A stretch of DNA of 45,426 nt, taken from NCBI GenBank assembly GCA_027596195.1, contig JADGJG010000094.1, positions 1 through 45,426 of the forward strand. Direction: 5' to 3'. The translations under genes and the position numbers were made by a program. Under the pieces are notes generated by a model that searched no databases, was not told where the DNA came from, and worked only from the letters and a program-made list of their open reading frames with translations. This stretch comes from Podochytrium sp. JEL0797 (lineage: Eukaryota; Chytridiomycota; Chytridiomycetes; Chytridiales; Chytriomycetaceae). This document shows positions 10,444 through 21,592 of the stretch, in pieces. Positions within the stretch are counted from its first letter, which is position 1. The number at the start of each line of letters is the position of its first letter.

Positions 10444-11411
10444 ATGGTGCATCCATCCACGCGGTCACTCCTTGTCGCGAGCATCCTCTCCCGAACCACA
10501 TTTGCCAACGGCCCTGCATTCCCCTCGAGCACCACCACGCCACATACACTCCCCCGAAACGCGTCCACCGAAACCTTCTCCGGCCAAGGCACCTACTACA
10601 ACACCTACAACGGATACGGCGCTTGTGGCAACATCATTCACGACACGGACATGATTGTCGCCGTTTCCCACTTGCTGTACGACGAAACGGTCCCATTGGG
10701 TTCCACGAATCCGAACCTTGCGGCCGTATGTGGACAGCAGATTACGGCTTCGGGGCCGAATGGGAGTATCACGGTGACAGTCGCGGATCGATGCACGGGG
10801 TGTCAGTTTTTTGATTTGGATTTCACGCCGTTTGGGTTTCAACAGATTGGTCAGATTCCAGTGGTGAGGAAACTAGGAAGAGAGAGTGGGTGCGTATTTG
10901 ATTTTAATCCTTTTCGTAGGGAAGGATTCCTATTACGTGGAGTTGGGTTTCGGGGGGGCCCGTGTTGACTTCGATTCCTGGAGGTGTGGGAACTCCGACT
11001 CCGACTCCGACTTCTTTACCGCCAATGTCGACATCCGATTCCACATCTTCCACACTTACGAGAGCACCGACTCCTGCAAGTCCAGCTCCTGTCAGCGCTA
11101 CCGCCACTGCCACTGCAACCACCGCTACCACTGCCACGACGACTCGCAAGAAAACAGCCACCACGAAACGTCGACACACCACTGCTAGCACCACGGGTCA
11201 CGCCAATTCGGGTTCAAAGACATCAACTACCCCCACTTCAAAAAGCGCGACTAAAAAGCAACCCAAAACTACGACCAAAAAGCGAACCACAGCGGCCACA
11301 AGGACCACTGATCAGAGTTCGTTGACGACGAGCAGCAGCAGCAAAAAAACAATCAAACATTCCACGCGAAAAACAACGGCATCGTGTCCAAACAGAACAC
11401 TATCACAATGA
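10444..11411 (+). CDS. Secreted double-psi beta-barrel (expansin/RlpA-like) protein with basic Thr-rich tail
   Basis: Exons: 10444-10863, 10920-11411; 303 residues. The N-terminus is a short hydrophobic stretch (LLVASIL) that could act as a signal peptide. The barrel covers about residues 40-150: GQGTYYN, GACG, a VAVSHLL strand, CGQQITA, the VADRCTGC hallmark with DLDFTPFGF (the conserved Asp of the family), and GRIPITWSWV, rebuilt exactly across the 56-nt intron. Cysteines in GACG, CGQ and RCTGC fit the family disulfides. The remaining 140 residues are Thr/Ser/Lys-rich (TATATATTATTATTT and similar), a wall-associated or O-glycosylated tail. Family members loosen cell walls or act as extracellular plant- or chitin-associated proteins, without known hydrolase activity. 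The start could also be the in-frame ATG at 10420. Confidence 0.82.
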
Positions 11412-11958
11412 TTGCGATCCCGTTCTTTCCTTTTTCTTTCTACATCAAATAAAATGCATTCTTCTTCTCATTCTGTTTCTCTTTTTTTGTTGTCTACAGT
11501 CGGGCAAAACCGGCACAAGCCCATCACAGCCAAGAAAAAAATGAGAGCCCCCCAAGCCACCCAATTATACCACCCAATTTCGGAAAATTGATAGGGTCTT
11601 GGAGCAATGTCCTTCCTTGGAGCACAGTGGGAGCGCACTATCTTATTGTTTGTCATATAGAATTTATAAAATTGCCCAGTATTCTGCATCCTAGATTGGG
11701 TTGCCCAGTTCGCGGTGAGCCCAGTCAACGCTTTGCTGCTTAATTGAAGGTAACTCCAGATATTAGTTTTCAATTGATTTCGATGCATTGCAATCAATAA
11801 TCATGATAAAGCGTCTTTTTTCACATGCGGCAGTTTCAGGCAAATCTCGGATGAGTGTCTTCGAAAGAAATTTTCACGAAATTTTTCTTTCGCGCTGCGG
11901 AACGAACAGGGTGCAAACAGGGCAACCACAAAAAAATTCCCAGTTCCACAACAGCACG
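11412..11958. other. Intergenic with AATAAA signal and an unassigned minus-strand frame
   Basis: AATAAA at 11448-11453 lies 37 bp after the expansin-like stop and probably ends that transcript. On the minus strand 11797-11468 is open for 109 codons and ends in one hydrophobic segment followed by a charged tail, but it overlaps this 3' region and shows no family match, so I do not call it a gene. The rest should be the 5' region of the zinc-finger gene. Confidence 0.35.
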
Positions 11959-13215
11959 ATGAAACACTCGGCTCCCAACGCAAGCGAACTCATGGAACAA
12001 CAGCAACAGCAGCAGCACTATGCACGGCGGCACGGGGAAGGGGAAGGGGAAGTTCGAGTGCCAGGCAAGATCCTCGTGTTCGAGCAGGCCATGGGGCAGC
12101 TGGGTGGGCTTGTAGACCAGATGATGCAGATGGACGGGCAGTATCGCAGCGTGGACAGCGGGTCCTGTCCAAAGCTTTCAGACTCGAACGCCTGGCCCCA
12201 TTCAAGCCCGGCAAACACCAACCACAACAACTACAACAACCACAACAACTACTCCCACCGCACTGTAACGATCGCGTCAACCCCATCGCCCGCATCACCG
12301 CTGCCATCCGTCGGCGCTCTTCTTAGGGGCACCCGCAGCGACTACTCGTCACCCGCACACACCCGCTCACACCCCTATCACCGCGGCAGTGCCGCACCTT
12401 CCCACTTCACCAACCCCATCCCTTCAAACACCGCGGCAAACATGACCCCGCAACAGATGCTTCAATACCAATCCTACATGCGCCAATACAACCAGTACCC
12501 CGTTCGAGCCCACACTGCACACCCCTTCAGCACCGGAACGCCACAGTACTCGGGATACCGCCCACGCCAAGGTCCCTTGAGTGCGAGCCATGCCGGGTCG
12601 TATGCACCTCTTCCATCACCTGGATATTTGCACCGCATGCACGGTTGGCCGCGAATCCAAGGCGAGAGCGAGCAACGAGGTAGTGGTCCTCCTGGTGGTG
12701 GCGTTGGTGGCGTTGGTGGCCGTATCAACTCCGGAACACCGATCGGGCTGAGTCCGTTGAGTGAGAGTGACTCGTGCGAGGAAGGACCTTTAAATTCCAC
12801 ACGGGACCAGCAGCACTCGCGTGGTGTCGAATACACGGGGCAGCAGTTGCACCACTTGAGTCAGGGAGATGATGCGCGGATATCTGCAGCAGCGAGTGCG
12901 GTGGCGGGAGACACGGAGTCGTTACCCGGCTCGACCACGGCGAAGCCATTCAAATGCGACGTGTGCCTCAAGATGTTCAGTAGATCGAACGACCTGAAAA
13001 GGCATGTTCTGACGCACAAGCCGGAGGACAAACCGCACAGCTGCCGCTGGTGCGCCAAAAAGTTTAGTCGAATAGATAGTCTCAGGAAGCACGAGCTTTC
13101 TGTCGTAGAAGGAAGGAGGGTGCGGTGTAGCGGGGAGGGCGGGTCTGGGGTAGCCTCTGGACTGGGGTCGCCTTTGGTCGTGTCGAATGGGAGTGGGAAT
13201 GGCATGACGGAGTAA
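11959..13215 (+). CDS. C2H2 zinc-finger transcription factor
   Basis: Single exon; 418 residues from the ATG at 11959. In-frame ATGs at 11803 and 11869 would extend the N-terminus. Most of the protein is low complexity: a Gln run after the start, Asn/His repeats (NHNNYNNHNNY), then Pro/Ser/Gly-rich sequence, typical of fungal activation regions. Two adjacent fingers lie near residues 330-390. Finger 1 is complete (C-x2-C-x12-H-x3-H, ending HVLTH). Finger 2 has C-x2-C-x12-H (CRWCAKKFSRIDSLRKH) but lacks the second His at the usual place; a Cys lies 11 residues on. The linker (KPEDKPHS) is close to the classic form. It should bind DNA in the nucleus; the target is unknown. Confidence 0.85.
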   Translation: MKHSAPNASELMEQQQQQQHYARRHGEGEGEVRVPGKILVFEQAMGQLGGLVDQMMQMDGQYRSVDSGSCPKLSDSNAWPHSSPANTNHNNYNNHNNYSHRTVTIASTPSPASPLPSVGALLRGTRSDYSSPAHTRSHPYHRGSAAPSHFTNPIPSNTAANMTPQQMLQYQSYMRQYNQYPVRAHTAHPFSTGTPQYSGYRPRQGPLSASHAGSYAPLPSPGYLHRMHGWPRIQGESEQRGSGPPGGGVGGVGGRINSGTPIGLSPLSESDSCEEGPLNSTRDQQHSRGVEYTGQQLHHLSQGDDARISAAASAVAGDTESLPGSTTAKPFKCDVCLKMFSRSNDLKRHVLTHKPEDKPHSCRWCAKKFSRIDSLRKHELSVVEGRRVRCSGEGGSGVASGLGSPLVVSNGSGNGMTE

Positions 13216-13278
13216 TGACATGAATCGCAATTCGCATTGATACATTTTGGCTTTAACAAGATATAAATTATTATTAAT

Positions 13279-13311
<33 letters not shown>
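13279..13311. repeat. GA microsatellite
   Basis: A near-perfect (GA)n tract of about 33 bp with one interrupting A run, in the short gap between the zinc-finger and F-box genes. Likely length-variable; on the transcribed strand it would fall in the F-box gene 5' leader or promoter. Confidence 0.85.
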
Positions 13312-13312
<1 letters not shown>

Positions 13313-13386
13313 ACTACCCCTCGTGCTCACACGCATCGTGATTGAATTGGGCGAGACAGACTTCGAAAAGAAATTTTCTCGATTCC

Positions 13387-16300
13387 ATGGATTCAACGAC
13401 CCCACGGACACGGGCCGTGCATCGGCTTCCCCTTGTTGTGCTGCAGCGGATTGCACTCCACGGGAGCGGCGATGCTAATGGCGAACTGCTGCGCCTCGCG
13501 GTGGTGGCCAAGAGCTGGGCACTGCCGGCCCTGGGTGCGCTGTACCGCTGCCCGCGCCTGGAGGCCTTTGACTCGTTCGAGCGGCTGCTAGCCGTGCTTC
13601 CCTTGAAGGTGCGCGTGGAGTTGCTAGGTGCTACGCGGCGCCCTGGCTAACCCGCCCTTTTTCCCAGGTCCCCGGGTCCTCATTAGTGCACTACGCCTCG
13701 CTGGTGCAGGAACTCGACCTGTGCGGCCAGGCCGCAGACAACCTGTTTATCGGCGACCTCGACGTGGCCCTGCGCCTCTGCAGCGACTCGCTGCGGATCC
13801 TGCGTCTGGGCTCCGTGTTCCACATGTCCAACATGATCGTGCAGTCCATCGCGACCCACGCGAAGCACCTGATGCAGCTCGAGCTGCCCGGCTGTCCCGT
13901 CTCGGATGCCTTTGTGCCGCTGCTGGCAAAGAGTGCGAGGAGTTTGTTGCGGTATGTACCCCATCCATGCACGATGCGTGATCAGGGCTGAACAACTATC
14001 GCTTTTCAAGCCTCGACGCGGCCTTCACGAACCTCACGGTCGGAAGTCTCGTGCCACTCGTCAAACACGCAGGTGCGCTGCTCGAACTCGATTTGAGCGA
14101 ATGTCGCGAAGCTGAGGATGGGCTGGATCTCGTTCCCGTGGTACGTTTCCTCCTTCTTATATCTCCGTGTGAGGAGTTCACATTTGTCAATGTTGCATGA
14201 AAGCACTCGGAGGGTTGAAAATGCTGGGGTAATGATGGAAGCTTGGAACGAGGAGGAGAAACACCGCCACACGAGCAAAGCATCACGCACCACCCACTCG
14301 CGATGTACAACCACCCACATCCTCACAACTAATTCAAACCCTTACAAACAAAAATCAAGCCCGACCTCCAACGCCCCCTCAAATTCCTGAACCTCCGCAA
14401 CACCCAAATCACGGACCCCCTCCTGCGCTTCACAACCCTCCACTGCCCGTTCCTCGAAATCCTCATTCTCGAATCCTGCACCAAAGTCACAGACGCCTCC
14501 CTCGCCCCCTTATTCACAACCTGCCCACGCCTTCGCTCGCTCGACGTGTCCTTCTGCGACGCCGTCACGGATATTACCGTCAACGCGGTCGCGCGCGATG
14601 CGGTGGGATGTTTACAGGAATTGTATCTGAGCAGTTGTGATGCGATTACCCCTGGTGCTGTGCATCGGATGGTGCAGCGCGCGGTTCGGGGTGGTCTGGA
14701 GGTGCTCGTAATGGACGGGTGTGAACTTGTTGTGGGGAGTTTTGTGAAGCAGTTTGCGGCTGCGGGAGGGGATGAGGTGGAGTGTTCGATGGAGAGGGAA
14801 GGCTTAGTGCGGTTGGCTGCGTATGTCGGGGAGGTTGGGGAGGAGGAGGAAAGTGAGGAGGCGCTGGCGAAGCGGATTTTGTCGCCGCCAATGAGTCCTG
14901 TGTTGCATATGCATCAGATGATGTCGGAGTTGAAGATGGAGGTGCGGTATGAAGGTACTTCGGGTGCGGCTCGGAAGGCTGGGGAAGGGGCGTTTGTGAA
15001 GGATGCGATGATGAAAGGAGTTGGGGCATCTGTGGTGAGTGCTGCGGCGGTGGTGGAGGTGATGGACGATAAGGAGGCGGCTGAGTACAAGGCGTTGCAG
15101 GAGTCGGCGGCCAATTCAGCAAGTGCGGGGCAGCGTCGTGTTTCAAAGACGCTTCGGCATCGCAAGAGTTTGTTGGGACTCTCGGCGCGCAGTACCGAGG
15201 ATGAGAATGTGGAGGAGATGCAGGAGGCTGTGAAGCAGGAGCGGGCAGAGAAGATTAAGGAAAAGAGACGGTCGGGGGGTATTGGAGTTGGAGCATTTGC
15301 GCCGCTGTCTTCGTCGTCATCGAGCGGTGGGAGCAACAGGAACTCGCAACAATTTGCGTCGCCGAGTTTGTCGACGCTTGAGTTGCATGAACGGTTTTTG
15401 GCGGCGGCTTCGATTCGGCGTCCTGCTGCGGAAGGAAGCTCCGAGTCTTCGTCGGTTTACACAACCCCTGCGAGTTCGCTGGCGTCTCTCGCGGAGGAAG
15501 GCAACGAAGCTGCAGGCAAGGCAGCGTTCTTGGCTGCTGCGGCCGCCAAAGGACTCAAGATCAGCGCTCCTGGCCCCAACTCTGAAAATTCGATTTCAAG
15601 CCCCAAGGTGTTGCGCAAGCGACCGAGTTCGATTCTACGCGCCGATGTTGCCGCGTTTATTCCCACTTCCCCAACTTCAGACAATTCCACCATGGACGAG
15701 TACGCATACGCACCGCCACCCACAGTCACCAAAAGCCGTGTGAGTGTCGTCGGAGTCCCCGCAGGCCCGCCTTCTTCCGGTTCCCAACAATGGAACCCCC
15801 CCTCCGGCATCGCCCCATCCTCCATGTCAACGGCACCCATCACCCCCGCTGCCGCGCAAACCATCACCACCCCAACCGGCGAAACCGGCGTGCTTCTATT
15901 CTCCGGCCGAGCCTCACGCCTCGCCATGGCACGTGAAGCCGCGGCCACACCCACGCCAACAACCCCCGTTGCAGTTGACGGAACCGAAGAACCCGCCGTC
16001 GTGATTGCATCCGGACGCCGTCGCACGCGGTCCTCTATTATCCCCGACACCCCGGCAGCATTGGCCGTGCATACCCCCGTCGCGCCGCCAATCACGAGCC
16101 ACCAGCTCCCCACGTGGGCCACAACCCCGGTCCCCGCATCCACCGCCCCGACCACGTGGGGCACGGACCCTACGGCGTGGAACAATCCTGCTCAGTTGAC
16201 GAGCAGCTCGTCCACTTGGTCTGGGGCACCTGTTCCATCGAGCCAGTTTCAGGACCCGTGGGCCCCACAGCAGCAGCAACATCCGATTTCGTCCGCGAGC

Positions 16301-16885
16301 GGTGAACCCGCCACGAGCGTGTTGGGCCCCGCACCTGTGATTAACAGTTTGGATCCTTGGGCGGCAGCGCCGGCGTCTGGTGCTGCTGGTGGGTGGCAGT
16401 CGCAGGTGCAGAAGCCTGGACCGATGGGGTTGGGTGCTGGCGGGATCCCACCGCGACCGGCGGCGGTGAGCGCGCGGTTTGGAAGTTTGGGTGGTGCGGG
16501 AGGAGGTGGGATGAGTGGAGTGATGGGGACGCCGCCGGGATTGTTGGCGAAGCCTGCGGGGTTGGGAGGTCTGATGGGCGGAGGGAACTCTGGCGCAGCT
16601 TCTGCTCCTGTTGCTGTTGCGGCGGATAAGGCGCCGACGGTGGAGGGAAGCAGTGGGTTCGTGTACACTGTTGCGAACCGAGGCCGGTTGTTGCTCAAGC
16701 TCAAGATTGAGACCAAGATTGGCGGGGAGCAGATGCTGGCTGTGCATGAGTATGACGACCCGCAGCAGCTTGCGACCGAGTTTGTGAATTATTGGGAGTT
16801 GCAGGCGTTCCGGGATCCGCTTGTGAGGTTGATTGCGGTGAGGAAGACGAATGTGTTGAGGAATCGCGGGGGGGTTGGGGCGTGA
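13387..16885 (+). CDS. F-box/LRR protein with long disordered region and conserved-looking C-terminus
   Basis: Exons: 13387-13608, 13668-13951, 14011-14140, 14360-16885; 1053 residues. Residues 10-75 read as an F-box (LPLVVLQRIAL, RLAVVAKSW, LYRCP). About 75-340 are leucine-rich repeats of the cysteine-containing type seen in Grr1/Fbxl proteins (QELDLCG, LLELDLSEC, LEILILESCTKVTD, SLDVSFCDAVTD, ELYLSSCDAIT). This suggests a substrate receptor of an SCF ubiquitin ligase. Residues 380-970 are Ala/Ser/Pro-rich and disordered. The last 70 residues return to ordered sequence (LLLKLKIETKIG, HEYDDPQQLATEFV), a small domain I cannot name. The 219-nt third intron is longer than its neighbours. A start at 13342 is also possible. 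Confidence 0.82.
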
Positions 16886-17091
16886 TTGGGGCGTGATATT
16901 TTGGGGTGTGGGGTGTGTGTTTGTTTGGAGTCAGGGTGGCAGAATGTGGAAGTATTATTATTCATTATAGAAGTATCAGAGTACGCGCTTCGTTTGTCCG
17001 CCGTGCTGGCTGCACACGCAGGATTCCAGTTCGATTTGATTTCCAAACACGCCAACGAAAACCGCAAAACCGGAGCTCCCACAGCAATACA

Positions 17092-17652
17092 ATGCAACGC
17101 TTCACTGCCCGCCTCCTCCCCCGGCTCCATGCGTCCGCCCCACGACGGGCACCCACCGCATTTACCCACCCCCTCCGCCTCTCACCCACACGCTTCGCCT
17201 CGTCATCCCCACCCCCGCCAAAACCGAACCCGACAGCCAACATGGACCCAACCATGGCACGCGCAGCCCAAAAGATCTTTGCCGCGATCCAACGGGACGC
17301 ACAACTGACTCAACTCTGCACGGGCCTCAGCAAGACGCTTGCAACCAAAGGCGTGATTGACCCCTCGAATCCCATGAAACAGCCGTCCAAAAGCGATTTG
17401 ATGATGATTGCAATGGATCGCGAGGTGGTTGGTGTGATTGCGCAGATTGCGAAGCGGTTGGGGGAGGTTGGGGTGTTGAATGACCCTGAGGTTGTGGAGG
17501 GGATGAAGAAGAGTGGTGGAGCGGGTGGGGTGATGGGAGCGTTGTTGGGGGGTGGGAGTGGGCCTGCGCCTGTTGTTGAGGAGGCGGAGGTTGTGGAGGA
17601 GAAGGAGGGGGCGAAGAAGGCGGGAGTGTTTGGGAAGTTTTTCAAGAAGTGA
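17092..17652 (+). CDS. Hypothetical protein, likely mitochondrial
   Basis: Single exon, 186 residues. I do not recognise the family. The first 40 residues are rich in Arg, Ser and Ala without acids (MQRFTARLLPRLHASAPRRA and on), a classic mitochondrial presequence. The middle is mainly helical (MARAAQKIFAAI, LTQLCTGLSKTLA, VVGVIAQIAKRLGEVGVLNDPEVVEGMKK in part). The tail is Gly-rich, then acidic, then ends in a Lys-rich FGKFFKK. In-frame codons run upstream to 16906, but the presequence argues for 17092. Stop to the next ATG is 104 bp. Confidence 0.7.
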   Translation: MQRFTARLLPRLHASAPRRAPTAFTHPLRLSPTRFASSSPPPPKPNPTANMDPTMARAAQKIFAAIQRDAQLTQLCTGLSKTLATKGVIDPSNPMKQPSKSDLMMIAMDREVVGVIAQIAKRLGEVGVLNDPEVVEGMKKSGGAGGVMGALLGGGSGPAPVVEEAEVVEEKEGAKKAGVFGKFFKK

Positions 17653-17756
17653 CGCGTTGTAGGAGAAGGGACCTTAAAGAAGAACCGTAATACGATATAC
17701 AGTGCGATGAATATTCTTGATAATTATATCAATTTGTATAAACAAAAGATCCAGAA

Positions 17757-19584
17757 ATGCTTCGCTCAAATCCTCCCCCACCAGCCAAGGTCGCGAAACC
17801 GGGTTCCGCCATATTCCCCGCAACGAAGAAACCCACCAAAGAGACGAATGCCGGCGCCAATGCGACCCGAACCTCCATTTCGAAGCCACCCCAACCCGCC
17901 GTGACAAAACCATCTTCGTTGCTTGCGAAACCGAAACCCGCCCCCCTGTCCGCATCGAAACCACCGTCCTCCACCATCTCGAAATCCGTCTCAGCGTCCT
18001 CCACTTCCTCGAACCCGATCGCTCCAAAATCGCGTCCCGTAGCAGCTGCTCCCAAATCCATCCCCGTGTTGTTAAAAACGCCATCATCCTCGTCTGTGGC
18101 ATCTTCTGCTTCCTCCGCGTCTCAATCCCAGACGCAGAGACTCAGTGGGTCGCGAGTGAGCTCAGTTGCTTCGAACAAGTCGGGCACAATTGGAAACTTG
18201 TCGGCGGGATCGCGTGTCGGGACATTCATCAAACCCGTGTCCAAAGTGCAACCGAGTTCGTCAAGAATCTCAACGGGAAAGAGTGTAATGAATGGAGGAA
18301 CATCGAGTGCGATCAAGAAGGTGGACAAGTTTGTGCTTGGAGAACACGTCAAAGGTGCTTGGGGGTTTCTTTTACGCGTTTTGGAGGCATTTCTTCCTTC
18401 GTCCTCGTATCCAAACCAACTCATGAGATATTGCGAATTCTAGGGCAAGTCGATTTGAGTCTCATGATTTCCAAAAACAACCCAACACCGTCGGATTTGT
18501 CGCCAGAAGAATGGTGACAGGAACCCCTCCTCGTGTTCCTCAACTTACAAAGCTCATTCAATTATCTTCTAGTGCAACAATGCTCGCCAAAGCGACGCAT
18601 ATCCGTCTGGATCGCTCATCCATCGAATCGCTCGCGGGAATCACGCAATGGCCTCACATCACGCACCTCCACCTCCAACACAACTCCATCAGCTGCCTCG
18701 CGCCTCTTGCAGAGCTCGCGCAGTTGAGGATTCTTTGCGTTGCGGGAAACTTGTTGTCACGTGTAACTGGGTTAGAAACTCTGCGCGAATTGAAGTTGTT
18801 GGATGTGTCGGGCAACTTGATTTCAGAGATTGATATTGGTAAGAGAAATCTCTTGCTTTTGACATTTGTTATTTCGTTACTGACGCCTTGACCATCTTCA
18901 GAACAATTCCCTGCCAGTCTCGAAAACGTGTCGATGCAAGATAACCCTTGCGCCACGGCTCCGGATTACAGGCTCAAACTCATTTATGGTCTCAAAAACT
19001 TGGCTGTGTTGGATGAAGTGGACGTGTCGAGGGAGGAGATGCGGCTGGCCAACATGTCGTTGGGTACCGAGTGAGTTTCATTATTCCGCAACTGCCCGTT
19101 CACTTTTTCTCTCACTAATTTGATGCATATTTTCTTTAGTGAGGAACGTCTGGAAGCCATCAATAGTCCCAGAATTATTGAAGAAGAAGAGCAAGAGTCC
19201 GACGACGAACCACCAGCCAAAGTAGTTGACGACTTGGATTTCGGGTGGGACACCAAGGTATCCGAGTCTCAACAGCTCACAGAGGTTAAAGACGCGTCTG
19301 AAAGAGATGAGGTCCCACAAGAGCGCGTGATAACGATCGCAATCGACTTGGACCCATTCAAGGAAACGGTCGATCGGATTTTGCAGCATTCTCGGCTTCG
19401 TCAGGTAATATCTCGACCAGTCCATTCTTACAGTTAGAACGAAAGCGAGTTTCCTTACTTGAAAAATGATTAGGCCCAGAATGTCGAGGACAACAAGAAA
19501 AGGATGGAAGAGTTGATTGCGCAAATGAAGACTTCTGGGAAAGCGAGAGTGGATCGCCTGAAGGAAGTGATGGCCTCGTTGTGA
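17757..19584 (+). CDS. LRRC46-like leucine-rich repeat protein
   Basis: Exons: 17757-18354, 18444-18513, 18573-18838, 18902-19070, 19140-19404, 19474-19584; 492 residues. Residues 1-190 are basic Ser/Ala/Pro-rich. From about 200 on the protein follows the SDS22-like LRR plan: HIRLDRSSIESLAGI, HLHLQHNSIS, LRILCVAGNLLSRV, LKLLDVSGNLISEID, then a cap (NPCATAPDYR). The order and the pre-LRR segment resemble animal LRRC46, a sperm-flagellum protein, from my memory of that family. The C-terminus is acidic then helical (NVEDNKKRMEELIAQMK), likely coiled coil. Exon 2 has only 70 nt, and splicing it in is needed to start the LRR block. The ortholog claim should be tested by reciprocal search. Confidence 0.8.
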
Positions 19585-19994
19585 CTTTTTTTTCCGGCAT
19601 CCAGAGAAAAGGAATCTTGAAATGTTCAATGTTTTTTTTACCTCTCCAACAGTCAAATGTTCTCTGAGATGGTGTGGCGCGACGAACGCTATTTTTCAGA
19701 AACACGTTTGCGGACAAGTCAAGAAAAGACGCGTTTTTTTCTTGTGCCGTCAAAAAAGCACACGCCCCAAACAAAACAATGCAACAACTCGACTGCCATT
19801 CCACCCATGTAACGCGATGCAAGTTCCCACGCGCGACCACCGTGCCCACGCGCGACCACCGTGCCCACGCGCTGCAACGCCATTCCACGGCGGCTCTCGG
19901 CTGCACCATTTAACCCACCCAACGATAAAATAAAAATTCCTACGCGAACGCATTTATTATTGAAGAAAAGAAAAATAACACCGACAGGGATTCC
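19585..19994. other. Convergent 3' intergenic region
   Basis: This lies between the stops of the LRRC46-like gene (plus) and RPF1 (minus). It contains a T run just after the first stop and a short 19-bp tandem repeat (listed separately). No gene seen. Confidence 0.4.
19826..19872. repeat. 19-bp tandem repeat, about 2.5 copies
   Basis: Two identical 19-bp units (19826-19844 and 19845-19863, starting CCCACGCGCGACC) are followed by a partial third. The unit is GC-rich in an otherwise AT-rich 3' region. No function is evident. Confidence 0.8.
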
Positions 19995-21371
19995 CTACAA
20001 AAAGAATCTTCTGCGTGAAGTTTCCATCTCGGGCTAAAAAAAACAGATCCTCGTAAGTTTTCGGACAAAAAAACCAGAAGCCAAAACTCCCCCGGATTAC
20101 CTTGAACATCCATTCATAATCACCGTATCTGGTATCAAATGTTCCCTTCTGCAGCCATTTCAGTTTCAATGTGAACCGCGGCCCAAGCTCTTGCAAATCA
20201 CATCTCTTGCCGTCCCTGAAAATGTATCTGAAGAAAAATAAAACAAACACGATCAGTATTCCCTTGCGCACACAAACACCCGCAACTGGAGAAAAAGGGC
20301 ATAAACTCAAATCTCACCGATGACGTCTAAAAAAGATGAAATCACGCTGATTATGGAACGTCGAGACCTGTCTGCCCTTGAACTCGGGCACATGCGGGAA
20401 TAAGGACGCAAACATGCGGCCAACCGTGTGTCCCAACCGCGTATTGAAGTTGTTGAGAATGAGTTCGGGCTTGTGCGCATACGCCACACCGTGTCCACGG
20501 ATTTCCTTGTTGAGTTTGATGGATGAAAGTTTGAAGTGTGCGGTGGGTCCGTGGGGGAGGTGGATGACGGTGATGGCGTCTGTTTTTGGAGGAGGGCCTC
20601 ACGGTAAGAAAACAACGAGAGCAGCCCCAGAATCAAGGGGTTCCTTACTTGGTGTCTTTTTGTCCTCGTTGATGATAATCACGTCCGTGTAATCCCTTCC
20701 AATGGCCAACTCGACAATCTTTTTGACTTCGAATTGCGGTCCGCGCTTAATGAACTGCGCGTCGGGGAAAATGCCGACAAACTCGTTGGCGAATTCGTAA
20801 GTGGCGGGGGTCGCTCTTCGGCTCGTGGTGATCATGATTTTGGGGGGTTTGCCGTTGAAGTAAGACGCGAATTCGTCCGTTTCCTCGCTGGCAAAGACCT
20901 GGAGATGATTTTCATTTAGGAGAGATTCCCGACAAGATTCGCTTCAAGGAATCAGTTTCCGAATATTTAGAGTTTCGACAACCGGAGATTCGACGTTCGA
21001 ATCCAGTAAGCGAGGATCCAATCGCTCTCATTGGATTCGAAAGCCAAGAATCACGTTCACTCCGCGCAATGCTGGATCCCCTCGCCTCGTCGGATTCCTC
21101 TCAACTCCTGAAGTTCGCTCGAAATGCTCGAAAAGGCACATACCTCCTCATCTTCAGCATCCACCATCGTCTCATCCTCCTCACGCGTATTCTCAAGAGT
21201 CTTTGGGACATTGGCGGCGAGACGTTCTTCCTTGAGTTCCGGATTCGCCTGCTCCTCCTTGCGAGTCTTCATACGGCGCTTGAGCTTCGTGCGAGCCTTC
21301 TCCATGCGGAGCTTGTTGACGACTTCACTGCGCTTGATTTTGTTGCGGATCTCATTCGGGTCGATGGGCAT
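19995..21371 (-). CDS. RPF1: RPF1, Brix-domain ribosome biogenesis factor
   Basis: Exons (minus): 21371-21144, 20898-20649, 20579-20318, 20227-20101, 20033-19995; 301 residues, close to the usual fungal length. RPF1 works in the nucleolus in 60S pre-ribosome assembly and 27S pre-rRNA processing. The N-terminus is basic and helical ([19 protein letters not shown]), then [10 protein letters not shown] leads into the Brix domain: [99 protein letters not shown]. The last exon adds [12 protein letters not shown], the expected family end. Intron 1 (20899-21143) is 245 nt, far longer than the others. A run of about 17 T lies just before the start codon on the coding strand. Confidence 0.95.
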
Positions 21372-21592
21372 CTTTGGCGGCGGGTTGGGCGACGATCGTT
21401 TTGCAAAAAAAAAAAAAAAACTCACTCTTTGTGCGGCGCAATCGCGTTTGTTTTAAATATCAGAGAACAAATAGAAATGTTTATTGCCAATAATAATTAA
21501 CGGCTCTCTCGTTATTGTTCGTTTGTGATTATGCAAAATGGGGTTGAAGTGGTTTTCGAAAGGTTTGGGATCGAGGCAGCAACGATCGCCGA

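Noticed and set aside
11468..11797. 109-codon minus-strand frame with a hydrophobic C-terminal segment
   Set aside because: No family match, it overlaps the 3' region of the expansin-like gene, and there is no splice or promoter support.
15457..16747. Long minus-strand frames opposite the F-box/LRR gene
   Set aside because: They mirror the GC-rich, low-complexity coding strand and have no domain features.
20995..21004. GTTCGAATCC, tRNA B-box-like, inside RPF1 intron 1
   Set aside because: Flanking bases do not pair into a T-arm and no A box, anticodon arm or acceptor stem was found.
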